From an uncultured Bacteriovoracaceae bacterium (GTDB lineage: Bacteria > Bdellovibrionota > Bacteriovoracia > Bacteriovoracales > Bacteriovoracaceae): a stretch of DNA of 64,000 nt. Made by a program: the position numbers and the translations under genes. The notes under the pieces are model-generated. The model did not search any database and was not told the DNA's origin. It saw nothing but the letters and a program-made list of their open reading frames with translations. The stretch lies in the NCBI GenBank assembly GCA_938017795.1, contig CALIJZ010000020.1, forward strand, positions 47,305 to 111,304, written 5' to 3'. Positions 8,212 through 17,189 of the stretch are shown here, piece after piece; position 1 is the first letter of the stretch, and each line of letters starts with the position of its first letter.

Positions 8212-10082
8212 TGCAAACGATTGAACTAACATGTGCGGCTGCGATTATTAAATTTTTAAAGAATCAATATATTGAGATTGATGGAGAACAAACTCGTTTT
8301 GTCTCAGGATTAATGGGAATCTTTGGTCATGGAAATGTTGCTGGGTTAGGTCAAGCTATCTCGGAAGACCCAGAAGGCGACTTTCCGTTTTTTCAACCTA
8401 AAAACGAGCAAGCAATGGTCCATAGTGCAATTGCTTATTCAAAAAGTTTAAATCGTTCAAAAATTTATGCATGTACTACTTCAGTTGGTCCTGGTGCAAC
8501 GAATATGATTACCGCAGCAGCGACTGCAACAACAAATAGAATCCCGGTTTTATTATTACCAAGCGATATTTTTGCAAATAGAATTCCTAATCCTGTGCTT
8601 CAACAATTAGAAAATCCATTAAGTCACGATATAAGTGTGAATGATTGTTTTAAAGCTGTTTCAAAGTTTTGGGATCGAATCAATAGGCCTGAGCAAATTT
8701 TAACGAGTTTACCAGAAGCGATGAGAGTATTAATTAATCCATCAGAAACGGGAGCTGTGACAATTTGTCTTCCAGAAGATGTGCAAGCTCAAAAGTATAA
8801 ATATCCTAAGAATTTTTTTGAAAAAAGAGTATATATTCAAAGAAGGATGCCACCTACACATGGTGAGTTGAAAGAATTTAAAGACTTATTAAGAAAAGCT
8901 AAGAAGCCATTAATTATCGCTGGTGGAGGAGTACATTATTCCGTTGCCTGTAAAGAATTAGAAGAGTTTTGTAATAAGTTTAAAATTGCATGTAGTTTTA
9001 CTCAAGCTGGAACTGGAGCAATACATTTTAATCATGATTACTCTCTAGGCTCAATAGGAACAACTGGAAATTTAGCAGCAAACTCGTTAGCACAAGAAGC
9101 TGACTTAATCATTGGATTAGGTTGTAGATATTCAGATTTTACAACTGCTTCCAAAACTCAATTTAAGAATCCAGGAGTTAGATTTGTAAATATAAATATA
9201 AACGAGATGGATTCAAAAAAACATGGTGCTTTTTCTATTCCAGCTGATATTAAAGAAACTCTTACTCAGATAAATTGTGTTGAAGAAAAAATTGAAACAA
9301 GTGATGACTATCAAGAAAAAATAAAAACATTAAAACAATCCTGGATGGAGCAATATGAAGAATTAACTCATCCTAAAAAACAAGACGATGAAAAATGGCA
9401 TCAAAGTGAAATGATTAGAGTTTTAAATGATTTCACTGATGATAAATCCACAATTGTACATGCTGCAGGAGGATTACCAGGTGATCTTCATAAATTGTGG
9501 AGATCCAAGGAGAGTAAAGATTATCACAGTGAGTACGCATATTCCTGCATGGGGTATGAAATTGCTGGTGCCCTTGGAGTGAAGCTAGCTAATCCTGGTA
9601 GGGAAGTTTATGCAGTTTTAGGCGATGGATCTTACCTTATGCTTAATCATGAGATCGTTACTAGTATTCAAGAAAATAAAAAAATTACAATTATACTTGT
9701 GAATAATTTTGGGTATCAATGCATTCACAATCTTCAAAGAGGATGTGGAGGAAGAAGTTTTGGTAATGAGTTTAGGTATAGAGCTGGAGCGACCAGTGAA
9801 TTAAATGGTGAAAATCTTCAGATAAACTTTGTAGAAAATGCGAAAAGTTTGGGAGCAAAAGTTTTTAGTGCTATGAATGAATCAGAATTTAAGAGTGCTT
9901 TACTAGATGCCAAGAAAGAACAAGGGACTTCACTTATTTATACAGAAGTAGAACCATCAACTCCTCTTAAGGGGTATTCGTGGTGGGACGTTCCAATAAG
10001 TGAAGTCTCAAACGATAAAAAAGTACAAGAGACTTATAGTGAATATATTGCATCTAAAAAAGAACAAAGGTTTTATTATTAA
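8211..10082 (+). CDS. iolD: 3D-(3,5/4)-trihydroxycyclohexane-1,2-dione hydrolase
   Basis: 623 residues of the thiamine-diphosphate enzyme family. The N-terminal PYR domain holds the conserved Glu in KNEQAMVHSA, a central domain follows, and the C-terminal domain holds the diphosphate/Mg motif from GDGSY to NN (about 471-499). It hydrolytically opens the inosose-derived diketone ring to 5-deoxy-glucuronate. The size fits IolD (about 620-650) better than acetolactate synthase (about 560). TAATG overlaps join it to iolB and iolE. Confidence 0.93.
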   Translation: MQTIELTCAAAIIKFLKNQYIEIDGEQTRFVSGLMGIFGHGNVAGLGQAISEDPEGDFPFFQPKNEQAMVHSAIAYSKSLNRSKIYACTTSVGPGATNMITAAATATTNRIPVLLLPSDIFANRIPNPVLQQLENPLSHDISVNDCFKAVSKFWDRINRPEQILTSLPEAMRVLINPSETGAVTICLPEDVQAQKYKYPKNFFEKRVYIQRRMPPTHGELKEFKDLLRKAKKPLIIAGGGVHYSVACKELEEFCNKFKIACSFTQAGTGAIHFNHDYSLGSIGTTGNLAANSLAQEADLIIGLGCRYSDFTTASKTQFKNPGVRFVNININEMDSKKHGAFSIPADIKETLTQINCVEEKIETSDDYQEKIKTLKQSWMEQYEELTHPKKQDDEKWHQSEMIRVLNDFTDDKSTIVHAAGGLPGDLHKLWRSKESKDYHSEYAYSCMGYEIAGALGVKLANPGREVYAVLGDGSYLMLNHEIVTSIQENKKITIILVNNFGYQCIHNLQRGCGGRSFGNEFRYRAGATSELNGENLQINFVENAKSLGAKVFSAMNESEFKSALLDAKKEQGTSLIYTEVEPSTPLKGYSWWDVPISEVSNDKKVQETYSEYIASKKEQRFYY

Positions 10083-10957
10083 TGATTAAATTAGGAATAC
10101 ACCCCATTAATTGGTCTAATGATGATTTTCATGAATTAGGTGGAGAAATTTCTTTGCAGACCTGTTTATCACAGATGCAAAAAGCAGGGTTTGAAGGAAC
10201 AGAGCTAGGGAATAAATTCCCTAAAGAATCAAAGACTTTGAATACAACCTTAGGTGAATATAACTTAGAGCTTATCTCTGGTTGGCATAGTACCTATGTT
10301 TTATCTAAAGATCTTGAATCTGAGATTAAATCTCTTGAAAGTCATATTAATTTTTTAAAAGAGGCCGGTTCAGATGTAGTTATATTAGCTGAATGTACAA
10401 GGGCCATTCATGGAAGCCCTGGTAAAGCGTTAGAATTTGATAAATTCGATTGGTTAACGGTATCAGAGTGGGAGAGACTTTTTAGAGGTCTTGATAAGTT
10501 AGCTCACTTTGCTCTCAGCCAGGGAATGAAACCAGTTTATCATCATCATATGGGAACAGTTGTTCAAACTAAAGAGCATATTATTTCTTTGATGAATAAT
10601 ACTAAATATCTACAACTACTTCTTGATACCGGCCATCTCATGGTTGCAGGTTGTGATCCAGTTGAGATTTATGATAAATTTAAAAATCGTATTACACATA
10701 TACATACAAAAAATATTCGAGTGCATATTCGAGAATTAGCAATGAAAAATCATTGGGATTTTAGAACTTGTGTAAGTGAAGGAATCTTTACAGTACCTGG
10801 TGATGGAGGGATGAATTACCTCCCATTATTTGAGCGATTAAAAAATGATAAATATAAAGGCTGGTTAGTGGTTGAAGCTGAGCAAGACCCTAAAAAAGCA
10901 GACCCATTAGAATATGCATTAATAGCAAGAAACTATTTTTATAAAAACTTACAATAA
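10082..10957 (+). CDS. iolE: Myo-inosose-2 dehydratase
   Basis: 291 residues, xylose-isomerase-like TIM barrel. The opening GIHPINWSNDD and ELGNKFPK segments are characteristic of IolE, as are YHHHMGTVVQT and LLDTGHLMVAG, which carry metal ligands. It dehydrates scyllo-inosose to 3D-(3,5/4)-trihydroxycyclohexane-1,2-dione. It overlaps iolD by one base and is followed 3 bases later by the ribosome binding site of the transaldolase-family gene. Confidence 0.93.
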   Translation: MIKLGIHPINWSNDDFHELGGEISLQTCLSQMQKAGFEGTELGNKFPKESKTLNTTLGEYNLELISGWHSTYVLSKDLESEIKSLESHINFLKEAGSDVVILAECTRAIHGSPGKALEFDKFDWLTVSEWERLFRGLDKLAHFALSQGMKPVYHHHMGTVVQTKEHIISLMNNTKYLQLLLDTGHLMVAGCDPVEIYDKFKNRITHIHTKNIRVHIRELAMKNHWDFRTCVSEGIFTVPGDGGMNYLPLFERLKNDKYKGWLVVEAEQDPKKADPLEYALIARNYFYKNLQ

Positions 10958-10966
10958 AGGATGACA

Positions 10967-12025
10967 ATGAGTTCTAAGATGATTGAAACAAACGAAGTAG
11001 GGACACAGTGGTGGAATGACTCCTGTAATATTACGGAACTAGAAGAAGCTGTCCTAAAAGGTGCCAGTGGAGCAACGTCAAACCCTGTGATTGTTTTTAA
11101 TGCAGTTAAAAATGATGAAGCGAGGTGGAAGAGTGTTTTACAAAAGATTATAAAAGATTGTCCTCATAGCACTGAAGATGAAATTGCTTGGCAGTTAGTT
11201 GAGACAGTATGTACTGAAGCTTCAAAAGTCTTATTGCCAGTATTTGAAAAGACTTCTGGTATGAAGGGTCGTTTATCTGTGCAAGTCCATCCTAAGTATT
11301 ATAAAAACTCAAAGCTTATGACAGAACATGGTGTGAAACTTGCTAGTCTCGCCCCTAATATTGCAATTAAGGCACCCTCTACAAGTGAAGGCATTCAAAC
11401 ATTTGAAGACCTAACTGCTCAAGGAGTTTGTGTTAATGCAACAGTTAGTTTTTCTTTATCACAAGTTATTGCTTCAGCTGAAGCAATTGAGCGTGGTCTA
11501 GAAAGGGCGAAAACAAATGGGATTGATACATCAAAAGTGACTCCCTATATAACTATTATGGTAGGAAGAATCGATGATCAATTAAGAAAAGAAATGGATG
11601 AGAAAAATATCGCAATCGACCCAAGTGTAACTCACTGGGGAGGAGTAAGTGTCTTTAAAAAAGCTTATAAGATTTTTAGAGAACGAGGGTTTAAAGCTAG
11701 ACTTTTAAGTGCTGCTTATAGAAATCCGATGCAATGGAGTGAACTAAATGGTGAAGACGTTCTAATGACTATCCCTTACAAGTGGTGGAACCGATTTGAT
11801 AAGAGTGACTTTAAAGTAGAAAGTAATATTAATAAACCAGTTGATGAGAGTATAATAAATACTTTGAATGAAAACTTTGAAGACTTTAGAAAAGTTTATG
11901 ACGAAGCAGGTATAAATGTGAGTGAAATAGAAAGCTATGGAGCTTGTCAGTATACAATTAATCAATTTCTTGGTGGTTACGATCAACTTATTCAGTATGT
12001 TAGAAAACATATGATTTATAATTAG
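10967..12025 (+). CDS. Transaldolase-family Schiff-base enzyme in the inositol operon
   Basis: 352 residues from the ATG at 10967. AAAGG at 10956-10960 sits 6 bases upstream; the ATG at 10961 touches the same box, so it is less likely. The class I aldolase/transaldolase barrel is clear: D18, N39 in TSNP, K135 (Schiff-base Lys in IKAPST-EGI), T159, and R201 in MVGRI. Compared with E. coli TalB, Glu96 is replaced by Gln (Q106 in LSVQVH) and Phe178 by Met198. Gln is what fructose-6-phosphate aldolase carries there. Placed between iolE and iolA in an operon lacking iolC and iolJ, it probably cleaves 2-deoxy-5-ketogluconate or transfers its dihydroxyacetone unit. Family sure; reaction inferred. 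Confidence 0.85.
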   Translation: MSSKMIETNEVGTQWWNDSCNITELEEAVLKGASGATSNPVIVFNAVKNDEARWKSVLQKIIKDCPHSTEDEIAWQLVETVCTEASKVLLPVFEKTSGMKGRLSVQVHPKYYKNSKLMTEHGVKLASLAPNIAIKAPSTSEGIQTFEDLTAQGVCVNATVSFSLSQVIASAEAIERGLERAKTNGIDTSKVTPYITIMVGRIDDQLRKEMDEKNIAIDPSVTHWGGVSVFKKAYKIFRERGFKARLLSAAYRNPMQWSELNGEDVLMTIPYKWWNRFDKSDFKVESNINKPVDESIINTLNENFEDFRKVYDEAGINVSEIESYGACQYTINQFLGGYDQLIQYVRKHMIYN

Positions 12026-12032
12026 GAGTATT

Positions 12033-13010
12033 ATGAAATATCTATTGATTTTATTTTTCTTGTTTTCTTGTTCAAAGTCTAATGAGAATACTGTAAATAT
12101 TTACAGTAGCGTTGATGCGAAAGAGACAGCACACTATGTGAAAAAATTTGAAAAAGATACGGGTATAAAAGTAAATTGGGTCCGAATGTCTACAGGGGAA
12201 ACGTTGGCTCGATTATTAGCTGAGCAGAATTCTCCTCAAGTTTCTGTTTGGTTTGGTGGAACAAGTCCTGAGTTTATTACAGCTACAAAGAAAGGTCTCT
12301 TGGAAGCATATAAACCAGCAGTTAATTATGAGTTGGATGTGAATCAAAGAGATAAAGATTATCATTGGACTGGGATTTATTTCGGTGCCATTGGATTTGC
12401 AACAAATGATAAAATCATCAAAGAACTTGGAGTTAGTCCACCTCAATCTTGGAATGATCTTTTAAGACCTGAATTAAAAGGAAAAGTATCGATGGCCTAT
12501 CCTTATACTTCTGGAACTGCTTATACTGTCGTTTCTTCTATCCTTCAAATGATGGGAGAGGAGAAGGGATGGGAGTTTATAAAAAATCTTAATGGTCAGA
12601 TTCATCATTACAATAAATCAGGTTCTGCTGCAGTTACTCAAGCCGGAATTGGTGAAATTGCAGTTGGTATTTCTTTTTCTCACGATATTTTGAAAAAAGG
12701 AAAAGGAGCTGGTTACCCAGTGACTTTAAGTTTTCCAAATGAAGGAACAGGATTTGAAGTTGGCTCTATGGCCCTAGTAAAAAATGGCCCTAATAATACA
12801 TTAGGAAAAAAGTTTATTGATTATTTTGCTTCTACTAAAGGTCAATCTGAATTTAGCAAATACTTTAGAGTTGCTCTAAACCCAGCCATTACTCCCAAAG
12901 AGGGAATGGTAAAAAGATCTGAAGTAAATTTGATAGAGTTTGATGCATTAAAGGCGGCAAATGAGCAAGCAAGAGTTATTGAGCAATGGAAGACAACAGT
13001 TACTAACTAA
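12033..13010 (+). CDS. ABC transporter substrate-binding lipoprotein (AfuA/FbpA type)
   Basis: 325 residues. A short signal peptide ends in an LFSC lipobox (Cys about 13), so it is a lipid-anchored periplasmic binding protein. The type II binding-protein pattern (NIYSSVDAKE start, SWNDLLRPELKGKVSMAYP hinge region, SGSAAVTQAG) matches the ferric/phosphorylated-sugar cluster that includes FbpA and AfuA. AGGAG lies just upstream of the ATG. In this operon the ligand is more likely an inositol or sugar phosphate than iron, because AfuA-type proteins bind hexose phosphates; this is inference. The permease gene begins within its last 50 bases. Confidence 0.85.
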   Translation: MKYLLILFFLFSCSKSNENTVNIYSSVDAKETAHYVKKFEKDTGIKVNWVRMSTGETLARLLAEQNSPQVSVWFGGTSPEFITATKKGLLEAYKPAVNYELDVNQRDKDYHWTGIYFGAIGFATNDKIIKELGVSPPQSWNDLLRPELKGKVSMAYPYTSGTAYTVVSSILQMMGEEKGWEFIKNLNGQIHHYNKSGSAAVTQAGIGEIAVGISFSHDILKKGKGAGYPVTLSFPNEGTGFEVGSMALVKNGPNNTLGKKFIDYFASTKGQSEFSKYFRVALNPAITPKEGMVKRSEVNLIEFDALKAANEQARVIEQWKTTVTN

Positions 13011-14670
13011 GTCTTTGGCTCCTAAAAAAATAGTAGATGATAGAAAACCACTTTATCTTTTGGTAGGTGTGATTTTTTTATTATTATTTCTATTTATATT
13101 ATATCCACTTTTTAAAGTGTTTTGGATGAGTGTGTATGATGATGGTTTTACTTTAAATAATTATATTAAGTTCTTCTCTAGTTCGTTTAATCTTACTCCT
13201 TTATGGAATACCTTAATGCTTGCCTCTTCAGTTGCAATGCTTGGAACGTTCATCGGGTATGTGTTTGCGTATGTTGTTACAAGAACAAGATTTGTAGGAA
13301 AGAGATTTGTTAAAATATTTGGAACATTTCCAATGATTTCTCCTCCATTTGTCATTTCACTCGCTGCAATTATTTTACTTGGTCAAAATGGAGTTCTTAC
13401 TAGAAATATCATTTCTCCAATTTTTGGAGAAGGTTTTAGTATCTATGGATTCAAAGGACTTTTACTTGTAGAGACTATGAGCTACTTTCCAACAGCTTTT
13501 TTAATATTTGTTGGAGTTTTCTCTGCAATTGATCCAGTCTTAGAGGATGCGGCTCATAATATGGGAGCTAGTCCTTCAAAGACTTTTAGAGAAATAATTT
13601 TTCCTTTAACAAAGCCTGGAATTTATTCATCATTACTTCTTTTATTTATCGAATCAATTGCTGACTTTGGAAATCCACTAGTTTTATCTGGAGGATTTAA
13701 GGTTCTATCTGTTGAAGCCTATTTAAAAATCACAGGAGAGTTTGACCTTCCTATGGGAGCAACGATCTCAATGGTCTTGTTAGTTCCGGCCTTAATAGCA
13801 TTTTTTGTACAAAAGTATTATGTTGATAAAAAATCATTTGTAACTTTAACTGGGAAAAGCTCAACGTCTAGTTTTTTTAAGTCTCATTCTCTCTTAACAA
13901 ATATATTTCTTGGTAGTGTCATCTTTATTACCACAAGTATGATTGTTTTATTTTATGGAGCAGTAGTATGGGGATCTTTCGTAAAGGTTTGGGGTGCAGA
14001 TCATTCTTTCACAATGTCTAATTATTTTACTGGCGTTGAAGATTCATGGAATTATATTAAAGATACATTTATCCTATCTGCCGTAGCTACTCCATTAACA
14101 GGGCTCATGGCACTTATTATTTCATATTTAATAGTCAGAAAAAAATTTATTGGAAAAGGCTTTATGGAAGTAGCATCAATGCTTAGTTTTGCTGTTCCAG
14201 GAACAGTAGTAGGTATTGGGTATATTCTAGCTTTTAATGAATCGCCTTTTTTATTAACTGGTACAAGTGCAATTATTATTATCTTATTTATTTTTAGAAA
14301 TATGCCGGTAGGGATAAGGTCAAGCATCGCTAGTCTTAAGCAGCTAGATCCAGCAATAGAAGAGGCTGCGATGAACTTGGGAGCAAATACTGTAACGACT
14401 TTAAAAGATATTACTGCTCCACTTCTAGCACCTGCATTTTTTTCAGGTGTTGCTTATAGCTTTGTTAGATGTTTAACAGCCATTTCTGCTATTATTTTTG
14501 TTGTTTCTGGATCATGGAATTTATTAACTGTTTCATTATTAGGCCAAGTTGAAAATGGTCACTTATCTATTGCTTGTGCCATATGTGTATTATTAATATT
14601 AACCGCAGGAAGTATTTTAGGAATTATGCAATTTTTAATTTATCGAAAAGGTATTAAGCAAAGAGATTAA
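12961..14670 (+). CDS. ABC transporter permease, fused two-domain (AfuB/FbpB type)
   Basis: 569 residues with about twelve membrane segments, made of two tandem BPD-type permease domains. Each half has its own EAA loop: DAAHNMGASPSKTFREI at about 200 and EAAMNLGANTVTTLKDI at about 465. Such fusions are typical of FbpB/AfuB-like importers. The start at 12961 overlaps the binding-protein gene by 50 bases; AAGG about 6 bases upstream (near 12951) supports it. The next ATG-like options lie beyond the cytoplasmic N-terminus, so a later start is possible but less supported. It works with the neighbouring binding protein and ATPase. Confidence 0.88.
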   Translation: MSKQELLSNGRQQLLTKSLAPKKIVDDRKPLYLLVGVIFLLLFLFILYPLFKVFWMSVYDDGFTLNNYIKFFSSSFNLTPLWNTLMLASSVAMLGTFIGYVFAYVVTRTRFVGKRFVKIFGTFPMISPPFVISLAAIILLGQNGVLTRNIISPIFGEGFSIYGFKGLLLVETMSYFPTAFLIFVGVFSAIDPVLEDAAHNMGASPSKTFREIIFPLTKPGIYSSLLLLFIESIADFGNPLVLSGGFKVLSVEAYLKITGEFDLPMGATISMVLLVPALIAFFVQKYYVDKKSFVTLTGKSSTSSFFKSHSLLTNIFLGSVIFITTSMIVLFYGAVVWGSFVKVWGADHSFTMSNYFTGVEDSWNYIKDTFILSAVATPLTGLMALIISYLIVRKKFIGKGFMEVASMLSFAVPGTVVGIGYILAFNESPFLLTGTSAIIIILFIFRNMPVGIRSSIASLKQLDPAIEEAAMNLGANTVTTLKDITAPLLAPAFFSGVAYSFVRCLTAISAIIFVVSGSWNLLTVSLLGQVENGHLSIACAICVLLILTAGSILGIMQFLIYRKGIKQRD

Positions 14671-14680
14671 AAGGAAGATT

Positions 14681-15706
14681 ATGAGTTTATTAATTAGAGA
14701 CCTTCATAAGAGATTTAAAACTGATGATGGTAAGGATTTTAGTGCTTTAAAAAATATTAATCTTGAAATTACTGATGGCGAGTTTTTTACTCTTTTAGGT
14801 CCAAGTGGATGCGGTAAAACTACATTACTTAGAATTATTGCTGGCTTTGAAAGACCAAGTGAAGGAAGTTTATACTTTAATGGTAATGATATTTCACATA
14901 AAGCAGTCTATGAAAGAAATTTCCCTATGGTTTTTCAATCGTATGCTCTTTTTCCTCATATGAGTGTATTGGAAAATATCGGATATGGGTTGAAGCAAAA
15001 AGGTGTTGATAAAAATACAATTAATAAAAAGGTCAATAGAATTATCGAAATGACTGGTCTTACTCCCAATAAGGATAAATACCCACATCAAATGTCTGGG
15101 GGGCAACAACAAAGAGTCGCTCTGGCTCGGGCCATTGTCATGGAGCCTGAGGTTATGCTCTTTGATGAACCTCTATCAAACTTAGATGCTAATCTCAGGA
15201 TTTCTATGCGAGAAGAAATCAGAAGAATTCAAAAAGATTTTGGAATTACAGTTGTGTATGTTACTCATGATCAAGAAGAGGCGATGGCCGTTAGTGATAA
15301 GATAGTTGTGATGAACCATGGAGTAATTGAGCAAGTTGGATCACCAATAGAAATTTATTCAAAACCCCAAAGTGAATTTGTGGCTAACTTTGTGGGACAA
15401 GCTAATATTCTCCCCGTTTCAAATAGTGGAGGAAATATTAGTATCTTAGGGGTTAATTATAAAAAAGAAATAGATCAAAATTTAAGAAAAGTTATTTCAA
15501 GACCAGAATTTATTAAAATAGATGAGAGAGGAAATCATACTGGAATCATTACCAACTCAACATACCTTGGAGCAAATTGGAATTTAAAAGTGAAAATCAA
15601 GGATGAAGAAATAGCTATCCTTGCTCCCATCTTTGGAAATAAGAACTTTGATGTTGATCAAAAAATCAGCTTTTCGTTTGATTCGAATACATTACACTTT
15701 ATTTAA
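14681..15706 (+). CDS. ABC transporter ATP-binding protein (AfuC/FbpC type)
   Basis: 341 residues. Walker A GPSGCGKT (40-47), signature MSGGQQQRVALARA (about 137-150), Walker B VMLFDEP (about 158-164) and an H-loop THDQEEA are all intact. The final 100 residues form a TOBE-like regulatory domain, as in the CUT1/Fbp/Pot group of importer ATPases. AAGGA precedes the ATG. It energises uptake through the permease encoded immediately upstream; the three genes form a complete importer inside the iol operon. Confidence 0.92.
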   Translation: MSLLIRDLHKRFKTDDGKDFSALKNINLEITDGEFFTLLGPSGCGKTTLLRIIAGFERPSEGSLYFNGNDISHKAVYERNFPMVFQSYALFPHMSVLENIGYGLKQKGVDKNTINKKVNRIIEMTGLTPNKDKYPHQMSGGQQQRVALARAIVMEPEVMLFDEPLSNLDANLRISMREEIRRIQKDFGITVVYVTHDQEEAMAVSDKIVVMNHGVIEQVGSPIEIYSKPQSEFVANFVGQANILPVSNSGGNISILGVNYKKEIDQNLRKVISRPEFIKIDERGNHTGIITNSTYLGANWNLKVKIKDEEIAILAPIFGNKNFDVDQKISFSFDSNTLHFI

Positions 15707-15715
15707 GGAAATATT

Positions 15716-17188
15716 ATGAATAATTTAGAATTTTCTCAAGAACCTCAGTCTGCTTTAAACTTTTTAAATAACCAATGGGTAAAAGGTTCAGGAATTAAGT
15801 TTGATATCCATTCTCCCTATACAGGAGAAGCCATTGGTCATAGTTATGAGTCAACAAGTAGTGATCTTGAAATGATTGTAGAAAGTGCTAAGAATGCTTT
15901 TACAACTTGGTCTCAGACTCCTATGAAAGAGCGAACAAAAGTAATGTTTGAATTAAGAAGAATATTACTTCGAGATATTGATAAAATTTCAAATCTTATT
16001 TGTATTGAAAATGGAAAAATATTCTCAGAAGCTAAAGCTGAAGTTATGAAGGGCATAGAGGTTTTAGAGTTTGCTACGAGCCTACAAAACAGTGACTCTA
16101 TGACAAAAATGGAAGTGTCTCGTGGAGTTAGTTGTGAATACAGAAGAGAAGCTATGGGCGTAGTAGCAAGTATTACGCCTTTTAACTTTCCAGCGATGGT
16201 TCCAATGTGGACTATGCCTATTGCTATTACTTTAGGAAATACCTATGTATGGAAACCTTCTGAAAAGACTCCTTTAACTGCGATCAGTCTAGCTAATGCT
16301 TTCAAGGAAGCTGGATTGCCTTCTGGAGTTTTATCAGTCTATCAAGGTTCTAAATCCTCAGTTGAAGCAATTATTAATCATCCAGAGATTAATACAATTA
16401 GCTTTGTAGGTTCTACGAAAGTTGCAAAAATTGTTTATGATCAAGCGTCTAGAAAATACAAGAGAGTCTTAGCTCTAGGTGGTGCCAAAAATCATATTAT
16501 ACTTTTACCAGATGCTGATCCAATGATAAGTGGAAAAGGTATTAGTGATTCTTTTACAGGATGCGCTGGTCAAAGATGTATGGCCGCAAGCGTTTTACTC
16601 GCAGTTGGAAAGGTTGATCATTTGCTTGAAAAAATCATTGAACGTGCAGATTCTCATCATTTAGGTGAAGGGATGGGAGCAATAATTTCTAAAGAACAAG
16701 TTGATTTTTTAAATTCAGCTATTGATAAGGCATTAAGTGAAGGAGCAACTTTATTATATGATGGTAGAGATAAGACTATTCCTACAACAGGAGGATATTG
16801 GTTTGGTCCAGTGGTGCTAGATAATGTAAAAACGGATTCTTATGTTGCGACTACTGAATTATTTGGTCCAATTTTATCTATTATTAGGTGTGATTCAATT
16901 AGTAGTGCTATGAAAATTGAAAATGCTAATGAATATGGGAATGCTTGTTCAGTTTTTACATCTACTGGTTCTCTTGCAGAAAAAGTGATCTCGAGAGCTA
17001 AAGCTGGAATGGTTGGAGTTAATATAGGTGTTCCTGTCCCAAGAGAGCCGTTTTCTTTTGGTGGAATTGCTGCTTCTAAGTTTGGTCATGGAGATATTAC
17101 AGGAACTCCAAGTTTGAACTTTTGGTCACAATTAAAGAAAGTGACGATTAAATGGGAATCACAAAGTGATGAGAATTGGATGAGCTAG
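15716..17188 (+). CDS. iolA: (Methyl)malonate-semialdehyde dehydrogenase, CoA-acylating
   Basis: 490 residues of the aldehyde dehydrogenase superfamily. The MMSDH/IolA subgroup is indicated by the GGAKNH segment where other ALDHs have the catalytic-base Glu motif, and by GQRCMA containing the nucleophile C288. PFNFPAMVPMWT early in the protein is also characteristic. It converts malonate semialdehyde, the last inositol intermediate, to acetyl-CoA and CO2 with NAD and CoA. AAGGA is well placed before the ATG. Its presence shows that malonate semialdehyde is made by this operon even though IolJ is absent. Confidence 0.93.
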   Translation: MNNLEFSQEPQSALNFLNNQWVKGSGIKFDIHSPYTGEAIGHSYESTSSDLEMIVESAKNAFTTWSQTPMKERTKVMFELRRILLRDIDKISNLICIENGKIFSEAKAEVMKGIEVLEFATSLQNSDSMTKMEVSRGVSCEYRREAMGVVASITPFNFPAMVPMWTMPIAITLGNTYVWKPSEKTPLTAISLANAFKEAGLPSGVLSVYQGSKSSVEAIINHPEINTISFVGSTKVAKIVYDQASRKYKRVLALGGAKNHIILLPDADPMISGKGISDSFTGCAGQRCMAASVLLAVGKVDHLLEKIIERADSHHLGEGMGAIISKEQVDFLNSAIDKALSEGATLLYDGRDKTIPTTGGYWFGPVVLDNVKTDSYVATTELFGPILSIIRCDSISSAMKIENANEYGNACSVFTSTGSLAEKVISRAKAGMVGVNIGVPVPREPFSFGGIAASKFGHGDITGTPSLNFWSQLKKVTIKWESQSDENWMS

Positions 17189-17189
17189 T

